Position numbers and translations under genes: made by a program
Assembly (NCBI RefSeq): GCF_029688625.1
Contig: NZ_JARULC010000001.1
Location: forward strand, 434,001-498,000
Length of the DNA: 64,000 nt
Direction of reading: 5' to 3'
Source of the DNA: Qipengyuania marincola
Lineage (GTDB): Bacteria > Pseudomonadota > Alphaproteobacteria > Sphingomonadales > Sphingomonadaceae
In this document: positions 55,468-64,000 of the stretch, piece by piece
Layout: the number at the start of each line of letters is the position of its first letter
Position numbering within the stretch: the stretch's first letter is position 1
The notes under the pieces: generated by a model
What the model was told of the DNA's origin: nothing
Database searches by the model: none
Seen by the model: the letters and a program-made list of their open reading frames with translations, nothing else

Positions 55468-55866
55468 ATGCTGCAGCGGCACGACCGGCGTCGCCGGTCC
55501 GATGTCGTCAATGACCTCGTGAGCGCGCTTAACGCTCTCGATTACAACGCGGTGCGCCGCCTGCTCTCACCACAGGTTGAAGTGACCGATGCGGTCGGAC
55601 GGCAGATCTCCGGGGTCGATGCCTTCATTGCCAGCGACCGCGAGTTTCGCACGCGCGCGGGGCAGCCTCAGATCGAGGTGAAAGCCGCAATCGAGAACGC
55701 TGACGGAATCCTGATCAGCGGAATGGTCCATAGCACCAACCGCGCGCTCAGCGGGCCGGCATGCTGGCGTCTGGCCTTCGATGGCGAAAGGGTCAGCCGG
55801 ATCGAGATCACCCGCAGCGACCAGCACATGACGGTGACCAAGTTTCACGCGCTGCAGAACAATTGA
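55468..55866 (+). CDS. NTF2/SnoaL-like protein (first of two paralogs)
   Basis: 132 residues from ATG 55468, which has GGGAGGG four bases upstream. Pattern: basic N-terminus (MLQRHDRRRRSDVV), an alpha helix (VSALNALDYNAVRRLLSP), then the curved-sheet strands of the NTF2-like fold (VEVTDAVGRQISGVDAFIA; IEVKAAIENADGILISGMV; CWRLAFDGERVSRIEI). Such proteins are diverse isomerases or ligand binders; no catalytic residues can be assigned. The next gene is a paralog. Confidence 0.75.
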   Translation: MLQRHDRRRRSDVVNDLVSALNALDYNAVRRLLSPQVEVTDAVGRQISGVDAFIASDREFRTRAGQPQIEVKAAIENADGILISGMVHSTNRALSGPACWRLAFDGERVSRIEITRSDQHMTVTKFHALQNN

Positions 55867-55958
55867 ATGTGGGCAGCGTATCGGCACTCAACAGTGCGCT
55901 GTCGGCCGGATTATTGCGAATGGTCGGGACCTTCTTCCGGCCCGGTGGGGATGTCATC

Positions 55959-56354
55959 ATGTTCCAGCGAGGCAAACGCAAACGACTGGCGCGCAACCTC
56001 ATCGCCGCCTTTAATGCCCATGACTGCGCCGGGGTGCAGGCGTGCCTTGCTGCCGACTGCGTGTTCATCGACAGCTCCGGCGCCCGGATCGATGGGCGAG
56101 AAACCTGCGCCGAAACGACCCGGCGCTTCTTCGAAGCGGAGCCCGGCTTCCACCTCGCAATCACAAGCTACACCGTCGTTGGCGAGGAAGTGCTGATGAG
56201 CGGCACGACCACCGCGCGCGACCCGTTGGTGGCGAAGGACCGGCTCTGGCGTGCGAAAATCGTGCAGGGCGAGGTCGCGGAATTCCAGTCCTATTGCGAC
56301 GGAGAACCGCGCCTGCTGGCGCGGGCGCTGGCACCCGAGGCATATCACTACTGA
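55959..56354 (+). CDS. NTF2/SnoaL-like protein (second paralog)
   Basis: 131 residues from ATG 55959, chosen by alignment with the preceding gene: MFQRGKRKRLARNLIAAFNAHDCAGVQACLA parallels MLQRHDRRRRSDVVNDLVSALNALDYNAVRRLLS. GTGGGG lies about ten bases upstream. Later strands (ADCVFIDSSGARIDGRETCAE; AITSYTVVGEEVLMSGTT; LWRAKIVQGEVAEFQSYCDGE) follow the NTF2-like order. Three or more cysteines, unlike its paralog. The frame is open farther upstream (55761), but that part overlaps the first gene. Confidence 0.72.
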   Translation: MFQRGKRKRLARNLIAAFNAHDCAGVQACLAADCVFIDSSGARIDGRETCAETTRRFFEAEPGFHLAITSYTVVGEEVLMSGTTTARDPLVAKDRLWRAKIVQGEVAEFQSYCDGEPRLLARALAPEAYHY

Positions 56355-56370
56355 GCTTGGCCGCGAGCGG

Positions 56371-57576
56371 TCAGGACAAGGCGGGGGACGGGAACTCCCT
56401 GATCTGCGCGGCATGGTGCGCATGCGGATCGTCCTGCGCCTTGGCATGCTCCGCCTCCATCGCCGAGAGGGCCGTCGGCGTGAGCGGAATGTCGAGCGCA
56501 TCGTACACCCTGGCCATCGCTGCGCGCCAATCGGCATTGAGCGCGGCGAAATCCACCTCGGCCACTGCACCGGGAAAGGCTGCAAAAGCCCGCTCCATGG
56601 TGGCGGCACGCAGCGCGATCGTCTCGCGCCAGGTCTGCGTGAGCCAGTCTAGGTCGTGCCGGTCGGTCTGGAAGGCCATCTGGCTCGCGGTCATCGAGAC
56701 GCTGCTGCTGAGAATATCTGCACTCGGGCGGCGGCACCTGACCAGCTTCGCACCGGGCAGTAGCGGTGCGATAGTCTCAATATCCTCCGCGAACTGCGGG
56801 CATTTGAGCACGCGCGGGCGATCGGCGTCGCCCATCGTATGGGCATCGGTGTGAAGGATGCGCACGAATTCGCGATAGATCGGCCCGGCATCGCGCCCCC
56901 TGCTGAAGCCGACGAAGGAGGGGATGCGCCATTGCGCTTCGAATGTCGCCGGCGAGAGCGACGCGGCGAGCCAGCCGATTTCCTCGTCGGTGCGGGTCGC
57001 GCCGAAGGGATGCATCGTGTCGAGCCAGGGATTGATGCGCCGCGCCAGGGCCAGGGCGGCGCGGGCGCGCAGGGGCCGCAGATCGACCGCGGGGGGGACC
57101 GGGTGGTGGCTGTTGCAAAACCGCGTGCCCGCATGGCGGGGGTCGGCCGCAAGCAGGCGCTGTACGCGCGTCGTGCCGCTGCGCATCTGGCCGACCACGA
57201 GGATCGGGGCTGCGATCGGGCGGGTCGCGATGTCCGGATTATCGTTCCAGAATCGGCCCAGCGCGTGGCGCTTGCGAATGGCCGCGATGAGCTGGCCATA
57301 GGCCATCGCGTGGCCCATCGGATTGAGCGCCGCCTCCTCGCGCAGGGCCTGGCACAGCCGCTCCAGTCGGAGGCGGAAATCGGCGACGTCCTCGCTCGAC
57401 CGAATCGAGGTTTCGTCGCTCTCGTCGAAGCCTTGCGCGCCGATCGCCCACAGGGCTTCGGGGTCGAGTTCGGGCCTGGTGGTGAGGCCATGCTTCCACA
57501 TCCGGGCCATCGCCGCACCGGCCCGTTCCGCCCAGCGCGAACGGGCGAAGGGATGTTCGCGCGGTGGTGCGCTCAT
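56371..57576 (-). CDS. PAPS-dependent sulfotransferase family protein
   Basis: 401 residues of the bacterial Sulfotransfer_3 type. The 5'-phosphosulfate loop is ILVVGQMRSGTTRVQRLL (about 125-142), and the 3'-phosphate region is probably the VRCRRPSADILSS block. An N-terminal helical domain of about 110 residues (ALREEAALNPMGHAMAYGQLIAAIRKRHAL) precedes it, as in many sphingomonad members. Acceptor unknown. The start overlaps the stop of the small membrane protein gene upstream by four bases. Confidence 0.85.
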   Translation of the reverse strand: MSAPPREHPFARSRWAERAGAAMARMWKHGLTTRPELDPEALWAIGAQGFDESDETSIRSSEDVADFRLRLERLCQALREEAALNPMGHAMAYGQLIAAIRKRHALGRFWNDNPDIATRPIAAPILVVGQMRSGTTRVQRLLAADPRHAGTRFCNSHHPVPPAVDLRPLRARAALALARRINPWLDTMHPFGATRTDEEIGWLAASLSPATFEAQWRIPSFVGFSRGRDAGPIYREFVRILHTDAHTMGDADRPRVLKCPQFAEDIETIAPLLPGAKLVRCRRPSADILSSSVSMTASQMAFQTDRHDLDWLTQTWRETIALRAATMERAFAAFPGAVAEVDFAALNADWRAAMARVYDALDIPLTPTALSAMEAEHAKAQDDPHAHHAAQIREFPSPALS

Positions 57577-57770
57577 CCGCGCCCCTTTCGGGCATGGAAA
57601 CGCGCGATAAGAGCGCGGGCGACGAGCACGAACAGCAGTACGCCGCCGATCACCAGCAGCGTTTCGGTCATGCTGGCTTCGGAATTGCGACCCTCGATAT
57701 CGTCGGCATTGCTGGCGACGATCACCAGCCCGATGGCGGCGAGAACATAAAAAACTGCAGAGCGACCCAT
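57573..57770 (-). CDS. 65-residue membrane protein of unknown function
   Basis: From ATG 57770: MGRSAVFYVLAAIGLVIVASN, a polar loop with NADDIEGRNSEASM, a second helix (ETLLVIGGVLLFVLVARALIARF) and a basic tail HARKGRG. Two spans with the loop facing the periplasm by the positive-inside rule. No family recognised. It overlaps the sulfotransferase gene by four bases and lies 10 bases after the purN fusion gene, so it may be read with both. Confidence 0.62.
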   Translation of the reverse strand: MGRSAVFYVLAAIGLVIVASNADDIEGRNSEASMTETLLVIGGVLLFVLVARALIARFHARKGRG

Positions 57771-57780
57771 GGGCGGGACC

Positions 57781-58758
57781 TTAGAAGGCATCTGCAGCAT
57801 CGCAAAGGTTTCTGATCCGCGGCGGGGCAACCTGCCCCCAACTGCGTTGCAACCATGCCGCAATATCGTCCCATTCCACGCCTGGACGGTTGAGGATGAC
57901 GCCGATCCATCCGCTCGCGCCGTAATAGGCCGACTTGTGGTAGGTATGCGGTTGCGCTTCCACGAGGTTTTCGAGCTCGTCCATGCTGCTGCATTTCACC
58001 AGCAGCGAAATGTGGGGCGTGCCGTGGTGCTGGTCGGAGAAATAAGCGAAATACTTGCCCGTTTTCTCGCTCCCCACCCGCCAGCCGGGCGAGCCATGGC
58101 TCTCGCGCTCATGCGTTTCAGGCAGGGCGAGGGCAAGCGCGCGAACCTTTTCCAGCAAATACTGCGGATCGTTCTCGCGCGAGACATATTCGGCCAGAAC
58201 GCGCGGATAGAGCTGGTGCTCGGCAAGGCGCACGCGGCTTGCGAGCGTCTCGGGCGTATCGCCGCGCCAGATTGCGACTTCGACCTGCCCCAGCGCCTCG
58301 CCCGCGTCGAGTTCATCGGTGACGAGGTGGACCGTCGCGCCAGCATGGCTGTCACCCGCCGCGATCGCGCGTGCATGGGTGTCGAGGCCGGGGTATTTCG
58401 GCAGCAGCGAGGGGTGGATATTGAGCATCCGCCCCTCCCAGCGCGCGACGAACTCGGGGGTCAGGATCCGCATGTATCCCGCGAGGACGATATACTGCGC
58501 ATCCGCTTCCTTCGCGGCGGCTTCCATTGCCGCGTCGTGCTCGGCGCGCGGCATGCCCTTGTGCGAAAGCGCGAAGGTAGCGATCCCCTCCGCCTGCGCC
58601 AACTCGAGCGCCTCGGCATCGGGATCGTTCGCTTCGACAAGGCAGATTTCGTAAGGGCAGGCAGGCAGGCGGCTGGCGTAAAGGAGGGCCGCCATATTGG
58701 TGCCCTTGCCGGACACGAAGACGGCGACGCGCGCCCTTCCGCCCTCAGTTTCAGGCAT
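57781..58758 (-). CDS. purN: phosphoribosylglycinamide formyltransferase fused to a YjbR/MmcQ domain
   Basis: 325 residues from ATG 58758. Residues 1-200 are PurN: formyl-transfer motif GKGTN (17-21), NIHPSLLP with Asn113 and His115, and Asp151 in DELDAGE, all catalytic positions present; it uses 10-formyl-THF on GAR. Residues about 203-325 form a second domain ([57 protein letters not shown]) of the YjbR/MmcQ family, of unknown role. There is no stop or start between them. It overlaps the purM stop by eight bases. Confidence 0.93.
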   Translation of the reverse strand: MPETEGGRARVAVFVSGKGTNMAALLYASRLPACPYEICLVEANDPDAEALELAQAEGIATFALSHKGMPRAEHDAAMEAAAKEADAQYIVLAGYMRILTPEFVARWEGRMLNIHPSLLPKYPGLDTHARAIAAGDSHAGATVHLVTDELDAGEALGQVEVAIWRGDTPETLASRVRLAEHQLYPRVLAEYVSRENDPQYLLEKVRALALALPETHERESHGSPGWRVGSEKTGKYFAYFSDQHHGTPHISLLVKCSSMDELENLVEAQPHTYHKSAYYGASGWIGVILNRPGVEWDDIAAWLQRSWGQVAPPRIRNLCDAADAF

Positions 58759-59860
58759 TATGCGTCGCCGACCAGTCCTCGCGCGCGGCCCATGTTCCGG
58801 CTCTGCCGCGGACTGTGCAGCCGCGCTCGCCCTCGACGATCTGACCGACCGGGAGAACCTGCTCACCCGCATCCTCCAGCCGTGTGCGGACAAGTTCCGC
58901 ATGGGACGGTTCCACCGCCAGCACCATGCCCACGCCGCAATTGAAAGTGCGCGCCATTTCGACCGGCTCGATATTGCCCTGCGCCTGGAGAAAGGCCATC
59001 AGGCCCGGCTGCTCCCAGCCATCGGCATCGACTTCCGCATGCGCCCCTGCAGGCAGGACGCGCGGAATGTTTTCCAGCAGGCCACCGCCGGTGATATGCG
59101 CCATGGCGTCGATCAACCCGTCGCGCGCGAGCGGCAGCAGGCTCTGCACATAGATGCGCGTCGGCTCGATCAGCGTATCGATCAGCAGCCGGTCGCGGTC
59201 GAACAGGGCGGGGCGATCGAGTTTCCAGCTCTTGTCCGCAGCCAGACGACGCACCAGCGAAAAGCCGTTCGAATGGACGCCCGAACTCGCCAGACCGAGC
59301 AACACGTGGCCGGGCGCCACACGCTCGCCGGTCAGCTGTTCGCCGCGTTCGACTGCACCGACGCAGAACCCCGCAAGATCGTAGTCCCCGCTGGCATACA
59401 TGCCCGGCATTTCCGCGGTCTCGCCCCCGATCAGCGCGCAGCCCGCCTGTTTGCAGCCGTCCGCGATCCCTGCGATCACCCGCTCTGCGACGCCGCTCTC
59501 CAGCTTGCCGGTGGCGAAATAATCGAGGAAGAACAGCGGTTCTGCGCCCTGCACGATCAGATCGTTCACGCACATGGCGACAAGATCGATGCCGACCGTG
59601 TCGTGGCGATCCGTGTCGATGGCGAGCTTAAGCTTGGTGCCGACCCCGTCATTGCCGGCAACCAGCAACGGGTCGCGGTATCCGGCCGCCTTCGGATCGA
59701 AAAACCCGCCGAATCCGCCGATCTCGCCATCGGCGCCGGGCCGCATGGTCGCTTTCACCAGCGGACCGATCGCGCGGACCAGCGCATTGCCAGCCTCGAT
59801 CGAGACGCCCGCCTGCTCGTAGGTGTAGGAGGTCGATTTGTCGCCGGTTTCGCTGCTCAT
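58751..59860 (-). CDS. purM: phosphoribosylformylglycinamidine cyclo-ligase
   Basis: Fifth step of purine synthesis. 369 residues from ATG 59860 (AAGG upstream): [106 protein letters not shown] and [16 protein letters not shown]. Normal length. It forms a purM-purN operon, as in many bacteria. The reading frame stays open far upstream on this strand (to 61789), but that part is antisense to two genes. Confidence 0.97.
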   Translation of the reverse strand: MSSETGDKSTSYTYEQAGVSIEAGNALVRAIGPLVKATMRPGADGEIGGFGGFFDPKAAGYRDPLLVAGNDGVGTKLKLAIDTDRHDTVGIDLVAMCVNDLIVQGAEPLFFLDYFATGKLESGVAERVIAGIADGCKQAGCALIGGETAEMPGMYASGDYDLAGFCVGAVERGEQLTGERVAPGHVLLGLASSGVHSNGFSLVRRLAADKSWKLDRPALFDRDRLLIDTLIEPTRIYVQSLLPLARDGLIDAMAHITGGGLLENIPRVLPAGAHAEVDADGWEQPGLMAFLQAQGNIEPVEMARTFNCGVGMVLAVEPSHAELVRTRLEDAGEQVLPVGQIVEGERGCTVRGRAGTWAAREDWSATHNA

Positions 59861-59929
59861 CGCACTGGCCTTACGCATTCGCGCTTGGATTTCCAGATTC
59901 CTTTCGGCAAAAGGCGCGCTGTTTCCCCG

Positions 59930-61225
59930 ATGGATCACGCCCTCCCCCTCCGCACCGCGCCTCGACGCATCTGGCTCTGGCTGCTGGCTGGCCTTGCCGT
60001 GCTGGCCGCGCTGGGCGTGGTGGCCTGGGCGCAGGTCGGTGGCGAGCGCGGCATCGCGGCCATCGCCGCGTCGCGCGATATCGAGGTTTCCGGGATCGAG
60101 GTCGACGTGCGCGCCGACAGCGGCGAGGAAGCGCGCGAAGAAGCGTGGACCGAGGCGGCGCGGCTGGCGTGGGAAAAGATCGACGGCCCGGATTTGCCCG
60201 ATTCCCAGATCGAAGGGCTGGTGTCCGCCATCGTGATCGAGCGCGAGCGGCTTGGCCCCCGGCGCTATATCGCTACGCTCGGCGTAATCTTCGATCGCTC
60301 GCGCGCAGCGCGTTATCTGGGCGAAGGCGGTGCTGCGTCGCGCTCTGCCCCCATGCTGCTCGTGCCCGTGACCATGTCGGCCGGCACGAACCTCGTCTAC
60401 GAGCGCCGCAACGAATGGCAGCGCGCCTGGGCCGGTTTCCAAGCTGGGTCGAGCCGGATCGACTATGTCCGCCCCGTGGGGTCTGGCGGCGATTCGCTGA
60501 TCGTGACCTATGGCCAGACGGGCCGCCGCAGCCGGGTCTGGTGGCGCAACGTGCTCGACCAATTCGGTGCGGCCGACGTGCTCGTTCCGGTCGCCCGCTT
60601 GCGCTACAGCTACCCGGGCGGACCGGTGGAGGGCACTTTCACCGCGCGCTACGGCCCCGACAACACCTATCTCGACAGCTTCACGATGAGCGCAGAGTCG
60701 CCCGAAGAATTGCCGGCGATGCTCGACCGCGCGGTGCAGCAATTCGACCGTATCTTTACCCAAGCCCTTGCCGACGGGAAGTTGCGACCCGACCCGACGC
60801 TCAATCTGGGATCGCCCGAATCCGATCCGGCGATCCAGCGCCTCATCGAACTGGGCCGCGCGCTGATGGCGCAGGATCGCGCCAATCGCCAGCAGGCGGA
60901 GCGGCCCGCCGAAACCGCCGAGCCGACTGCGGAGAGCGGCGACGCCATCACTGCCGCGCCGATCCGCAACCCGCCGCCCGAGGGCTCGGTCGCGCTCTAC
61001 ACGGTCCAGGTGGCGACGCCTGACGCGCCGGCCTTCGACGATGCCATGGCCGGCATTCGCGGGGCCAGCGGGGTGCGCAGCACCGGCGTTCGCAGCACCG
61101 CGATCGGCGGAACCTCGGTCGTGACGGTCAGCTATGCCGGTTCGATTGGCGAGCTGGCCGCCGCGTTGCGGGCTCGCGGATTTACCGTCACGCAGGGCAG
61201 CAACGCGCTCTCGATCTCGCGCTAG
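59930..61225 (+). CDS. DUF2066-like periplasmic/anchored protein
   Basis: 431 residues from ATG 59930. One N-terminal membrane helix (about 14-34), then a domain with [37 protein letters not shown] and [16 protein letters not shown], which resemble DUF2066 blocks. A Glu/Ala/Pro linker follows, and the last 75 residues ([31 protein letters not shown] ... [10 protein letters not shown]) look like a small alpha-beta (heavy-metal-associated-like) domain without the CxxC metal site. Function unknown. Directly upstream of hdaA by 17 bases. Confidence 0.65.
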   Translation: MDHALPLRTAPRRIWLWLLAGLAVLAALGVVAWAQVGGERGIAAIAASRDIEVSGIEVDVRADSGEEAREEAWTEAARLAWEKIDGPDLPDSQIEGLVSAIVIERERLGPRRYIATLGVIFDRSRAARYLGEGGAASRSAPMLLVPVTMSAGTNLVYERRNEWQRAWAGFQAGSSRIDYVRPVGSGGDSLIVTYGQTGRRSRVWWRNVLDQFGAADVLVPVARLRYSYPGGPVEGTFTARYGPDNTYLDSFTMSAESPEELPAMLDRAVQQFDRIFTQALADGKLRPDPTLNLGSPESDPAIQRLIELGRALMAQDRANRQQAERPAETAEPTAESGDAITAAPIRNPPPEGSVALYTVQVATPDAPAFDDAMAGIRGASGVRSTGVRSTAIGGTSVVTVSYAGSIGELAAALRARGFTVTQGSNALSISR

Positions 61226-61242
61226 CCCGGCGGATCGTCCGC

Positions 61243-61854
61243 ATGTCGCAAATCGCGCTTCCCCTCGTTCCAGTTGCTTCCGGCAAGCCGCTGGCGATCG
61301 TGATCGGCGACGGGAATCACGCCGTGGCCGAAGCTCTGGCTGTGCCCGAAACATGGCCGTTCCGGACCGCAATCCTGAAAGGTCCGCCGCGTTCGGGGAA
61401 ATCGCTGATGGCGCGGTGGTTCGTCGATGCCGGCAAGGGTGGGGCGATTGACAGCGCGGACACGCAGGACGAGACATCGCTGTTCCATCGCTGGAACCGC
61501 GCGCAGGAAGATGGCCTGCCCCTGTTGCTCGTCGTCGATGGCGATGGCTGGGATGTCGGCCTGCCCGACCTGAAAACCCGGTTGCGCGCCTCGCTCCAGC
61601 TCGAGATCGGCCCGCCCGACGATGCCATGGAGGCCGACCTGATGCTTGCCCATGCCGAGCAGCGCGGGCTCGCGCTCGGCGAAGGCGCACCTGCCTATCT
61701 CGTGCCGCGAATGGAGCGCAGCTATGCCGCGATCGAGCGTGTGGTGGCCGAAATCGACCGGCTGAGCCTTGAACGCAAGGTGCCGGCAACCCTATCTGTC
61801 TGGCGTGACGCGCTCGAGGCGGTTCAGGGGCCGGAGCAGGGCCGCTTGCTTTAA
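61243..61854 (+). CDS. hdaA: DnaA regulatory inactivator HdaA
   Basis: 203 residues. The N-terminus SQIALPLVP is a sliding-clamp-binding motif followed by a DnaA-like AAA+ fold: Walker A GPPRSGKS (47-54), a weak Walker B ([12 protein letters not shown]), and a trailing sensor-like Arg region ([23 protein letters not shown]). It promotes hydrolysis of DnaA-ATP after replication starts, through the beta clamp. Normal length for alphaproteobacterial HdaA. Confidence 0.92.
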   Translation: MSQIALPLVPVASGKPLAIVIGDGNHAVAEALAVPETWPFRTAILKGPPRSGKSLMARWFVDAGKGGAIDSADTQDETSLFHRWNRAQEDGLPLLLVVDGDGWDVGLPDLKTRLRASLQLEIGPPDDAMEADLMLAHAEQRGLALGEGAPAYLVPRMERSYAAIERVVAEIDRLSLERKVPATLSVWRDALEAVQGPEQGRLL

Positions 61855-61875
61855 TCGCCGACAGATGGGAGAATA

Positions 61876-62574
61876 ATGGCCATGTTCGAACGGCTGATCG
61901 CCTATCTCGACAGCGTGAAAGCGCGCGATCCCGCGCCGCGCACCCGCTGGGAAATCCTGACCTATCCGGGCGTCTGGGCGCTGTTCTACCATCGCATCGC
62001 GCATTGGCTGTTCGAAGCCGATCTGTTCTTCCTTGCCCGGCTGGTCAATCACTGGAGCCGGATGGTCACCGCGATCGACATTCATCCGGGTGCGACGATC
62101 GGCAGGAATTTCTTCATCGACCACGGTTTCACGGTGATCGGCGAGACCGCCGAAATCGGCGATGACGTGACCATCTACCAGAATGTGACGCTAGGCGGGA
62201 CCAATCCCACCAATGGCAAGGGCGGCAAGCGGCATCCCAGCATCGGCGATGGCGTAATCATCGGGTCGGGCGCGCAGGTGATCGGGCCGATCACCGTGGG
62301 GCGCCGCGCGCGGATCGGGGCGAATGCCGTGGTGCTGGACGACGTGCCCGAAGGGGCCACCATGATCGGCATGAAGGCACGCAGCACGCTGGTGCCGGCA
62401 GAGGAATGGATCAAGGAATTCATCCCCTACGGCACGCCGTGCGAAGATGCGGAGGGCAACCGCATCGACTGCATCGAGAAGCTGGAAGGCGAACTTCGCG
62501 CCCTGCGTGACGAGGTTGCCGCCCTGCGCGCCGAACGCTCGGCTGATCCCCGCCGCACCGGGACCGGCGATTGA
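61876..62574 (+). CDS. cysE: serine O-acetyltransferase
   Basis: First step of cysteine synthesis. 232 residues: helical N-domain ([24 protein letters not shown]), hexapeptide beta-helix ([73 protein letters not shown]), including the catalytic His in FIDHG. An extra coiled-coil-like C-terminus ([20 protein letters not shown]) is longer than usual and replaces the short C-terminal Ile peptide that binds CysK, so the complex may not form here. The start ATG 61876 follows GGGAGAAT. It shares one base with the DUF2794 gene. Confidence 0.93.
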   Translation: MAMFERLIAYLDSVKARDPAPRTRWEILTYPGVWALFYHRIAHWLFEADLFFLARLVNHWSRMVTAIDIHPGATIGRNFFIDHGFTVIGETAEIGDDVTIYQNVTLGGTNPTNGKGGKRHPSIGDGVIIGSGAQVIGPITVGRRARIGANAVVLDDVPEGATMIGMKARSTLVPAEEWIKEFIPYGTPCEDAEGNRIDCIEKLEGELRALRDEVAALRAERSADPRRTGTGD

Positions 62575-62924
62575 TGAATTATCTCGGCGACAAGGTCGTT
62601 GCCTTTCCCGGACGCAAACCCAATCAGGTGGGCTTCGCGCGCGAGGAACTCATGCGCATCCTCGACCTCTACGGCAGAATGGTCGCAGCCGGCCAGTGGC
62701 GCGACTATGCGATGGATTTCACCAAGGACACGGCGACCTTTGCCGCCTTTCGCCGCACGGCGGAGCGGCCGCAGGCGCGGATCGAGAAACGGCCCTCCCT
62801 GCGCGGCCGCCAAGGCATGTGGACGCTGTTCGGCGAGCATGGCCAGGTGCTCAAGCGCGGGCACGAGCTCGCCAATGTCATTGCGCCCGTCGAGCGCCGC
62901 CTGCTGAAGGCGGTGGAGGACTGA
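62574..62924 (+). CDS. DUF2794 protein
   Basis: 116 residues. The ATG shares its A with the cysE TGA (TGATG). Sequence VGFAREELMRILDLYGRMVAAGQWRDYAMDF followed by ARIEKRPSLRGRQGMWTLFGEHGQVLKRGHELANVI is typical of DUF2794, an alphaproteobacterial family of unknown function. Coupled to cysE. It ends four bases before the convergent membrane-protein gene. Confidence 0.9.
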   Translation: MNYLGDKVVAFPGRKPNQVGFAREELMRILDLYGRMVAAGQWRDYAMDFTKDTATFAAFRRTAERPQARIEKRPSLRGRQGMWTLFGEHGQVLKRGHELANVIAPVERRLLKAVED

Positions 62925-62928
62925 GGCG

Positions 62929-64000
62929 TCAGGCGGTCGCCGGCAGGCTCGCCCGCGTGCTTTCCGGAAGCAGGCCGACCACCGCTGTGCGGATCGGCGT
63001 CCATAGCGCGCTCAGCGTCAGCAAGGCCGAACCGATGACCAGCGCAGTCAGCGCGAAGTTGAGCTCCACCGCGCCGAATTCGCGGAACAGCCAGGTGAGC
63101 GCAATAAGCACATAGGCCAGCGCCGACACGAGCAACGCGCGGCGATCGACTGCCAGCGCGACAAGGCCGAAGACGATATAGACGGCCACCACGGCCAGTG
63201 CCGCGCCGGCTCCGATATTGTCGCCATCGGTCACGCCGATCAGCGCGAACACCGGGTGCGCGATCATCGGGGCAGCGAGCAAGTGCAGCCAGAAGGCGAC
63301 GTCGCTGCGCCGCGTGGACCGGGCAGTATCGCTCATGTCCCAGCGCATCGCGAAGGCGAAGATCACGAGCCCGACGAGGAAGACGACGCCCAGGACGACA
63401 TTCTCCAGGCTTTCGCTGTTCGGCCCGATGACGGCGACGAGCAACAGGATCGCCATGCCCGCGACCGCAGCGGTCCCGGCGGCGATGGTGATCGGGACCA
63501 TGAAGCGTTTCCAGTGAAACAGCGCCGCAACCGCAGTCAGCAGCGCCGCTGCGGCAAGCAGGATCACGCCGATCGTATCGTCATCGCCTGCATTGCCCTC
63601 GATCCAGCCCATGATGAGGCCCGCCTGCGCGACCATGACGCCGCCGACGAAGGCCAGCAGCAACAGAATGCTGGGCAGGGCCATGCGCCGCTTGCGGGTG
63701 AAAAATTCCGCCAGCAGCCACGCGGTGCCCGCGACGAAGGCGGCGGCAAGGCTCATCTGCAGCCCCTCGGCCCAGGCGCGTTGCTGCTGCGTCTGCTGCC
63801 ACCACTCGTAGCTCCACTGCTCGCGCGCGATCTGCGGCGCGGGATAGATCCCGCCCGCCAGCGCCTGGCCGATGGCGCCCATTGCCAGGAGCAGGATGAT
63901 GACGCCGATCGATACGAAGATATCGTTGAAGCCGGTTATCAGCCGAAAATGCTCTGCATCGGCGGGCATGGCCTCGCGCGTTTGCGCGACATGCGTGCGA
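62929..64000 (-). CDS. polytopic membrane protein of unknown function (truncated by window edge)
   Basis: The frame stays open beyond the right edge. The visible 356 or so residues begin THVAQTREAMPADAEHFRLITGFNDIFVSIGVIILLL and contain about nine to ten membrane helices separated by short loops, ending with the basic-free tail ESTRASLPATA. The first ATG inside the window is at 63969, but homologous texture continues upstream of it, so the real start is probably outside. Pattern FRLITGFNDIFVSIG is familiar from sphingomonad membrane proteins without assigned function. Confidence 0.75.
   Translation of the reverse strand, partial: RTHVAQTREAMPADAEHFRLITGFNDIFVSIGVIILLLAMGAIGQALAGGIYPAPQIAREQWSYEWWQQTQQQRAWAEGLQMSLAAAFVAGTAWLLAEFFTRKRRMALPSILLLLAFVGGVMVAQAGLIMGWIEGNAGDDDTIGVILLAAAALLTAVAALFHWKRFMVPITIAAGTAAVAGMAILLLVAVIGPNSESLENVVLGVVFLVGLVIFAFAMRWDMSDTARSTRRSDVAFWLHLLAAPMIAHPVFALIGVTDGDNIGAGAALAVVAVYIVFGLVALAVDRRALLVSALAYVLIALTWLFREFGAVELNFALTALVIGSALLTLSALWTPIRTAVVGLLPESTRASLPATA

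Noticed and set aside
59861-61789. Upstream continuation of the purM frame to about 1012 codons
   Set aside because: Arg/His-rich sequence antisense to the DUF2066-like and hdaA genes; PurM homology begins at 59860.

Overview
The window is high-GC and almost fully coding, and every gene has an alphaproteobacterial flavour. A permuted two-piece tmRNA, a hemCD locus followed by a mitofilin-like membrane protein, HdaA, DUF2794 and the permuted ATP-grasp/alpha-E/transglutaminase/Anbu cluster point to Sphingomonadales, most likely an Erythrobacter, Qipengyuania or Altererythrobacter relative. This placement is inferred from gene content and synteny, not computed. I see no rRNA, tRNA, CRISPR array, insertion sequence or prophage. 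The segment looks like ordinary chromosome with a few little-studied modules.

Left part (1-13.5 kb): a truncated von Willebrand lipoprotein; a minus-strand run flippase-gpsA-tsaD; divergent hemC-hemD with the mitofilin-like gene; a UbiH-type hydroxylase; a DsbD/ScsB-type reductase; a small lipoprotein; uvrB; and a DUF3617 lipoprotein. From 13.6 to 18.4 kb lies a plus-strand block: alpha/beta hydrolase, circularly permuted ATP-grasp, alpha-E protein, transglutaminase and the proteasome-like Anbu peptidase. A LuxR-type regulator with a degenerate receiver follows.

Middle (19-39 kb): extensin-like lipoprotein, PutP, a GT4 glycosyltransferase, an SDR, typA divergent from a large TonB-dependent receptor, the ybbP-ybbA-tesA locus, and recF. 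Divergent from recF is a small operon with a good sigma-54 promoter. It encodes two paralogous hydrophobic micropeptides (39 and 38 residues) and a PspC protein, and it is the most novel-looking item here. Next come an SDR/Nudix pair, a LemA plus two-TPM-protein operon, mscL and ssrA.

Right part (39-64 kb): a GNAT; an arginine-succinyltransferase operon (M20 hydrolase-astA-astB); malate synthase G; a frame-disrupted M15 peptidase; the envelope operon lptD-surA-pdxA-rsmA; pepA-DUF2256-holC; ndk with two NTF2-like paralogs; a sulfotransferase; purM with a purN-YjbR fusion; hdaA with a DUF2066-like neighbour; cysE; DUF2794; and a truncated polytopic membrane protein. Many genes overlap by 1-8 bases, and two convergent pairs share a palindromic CTAG as both stop codons.
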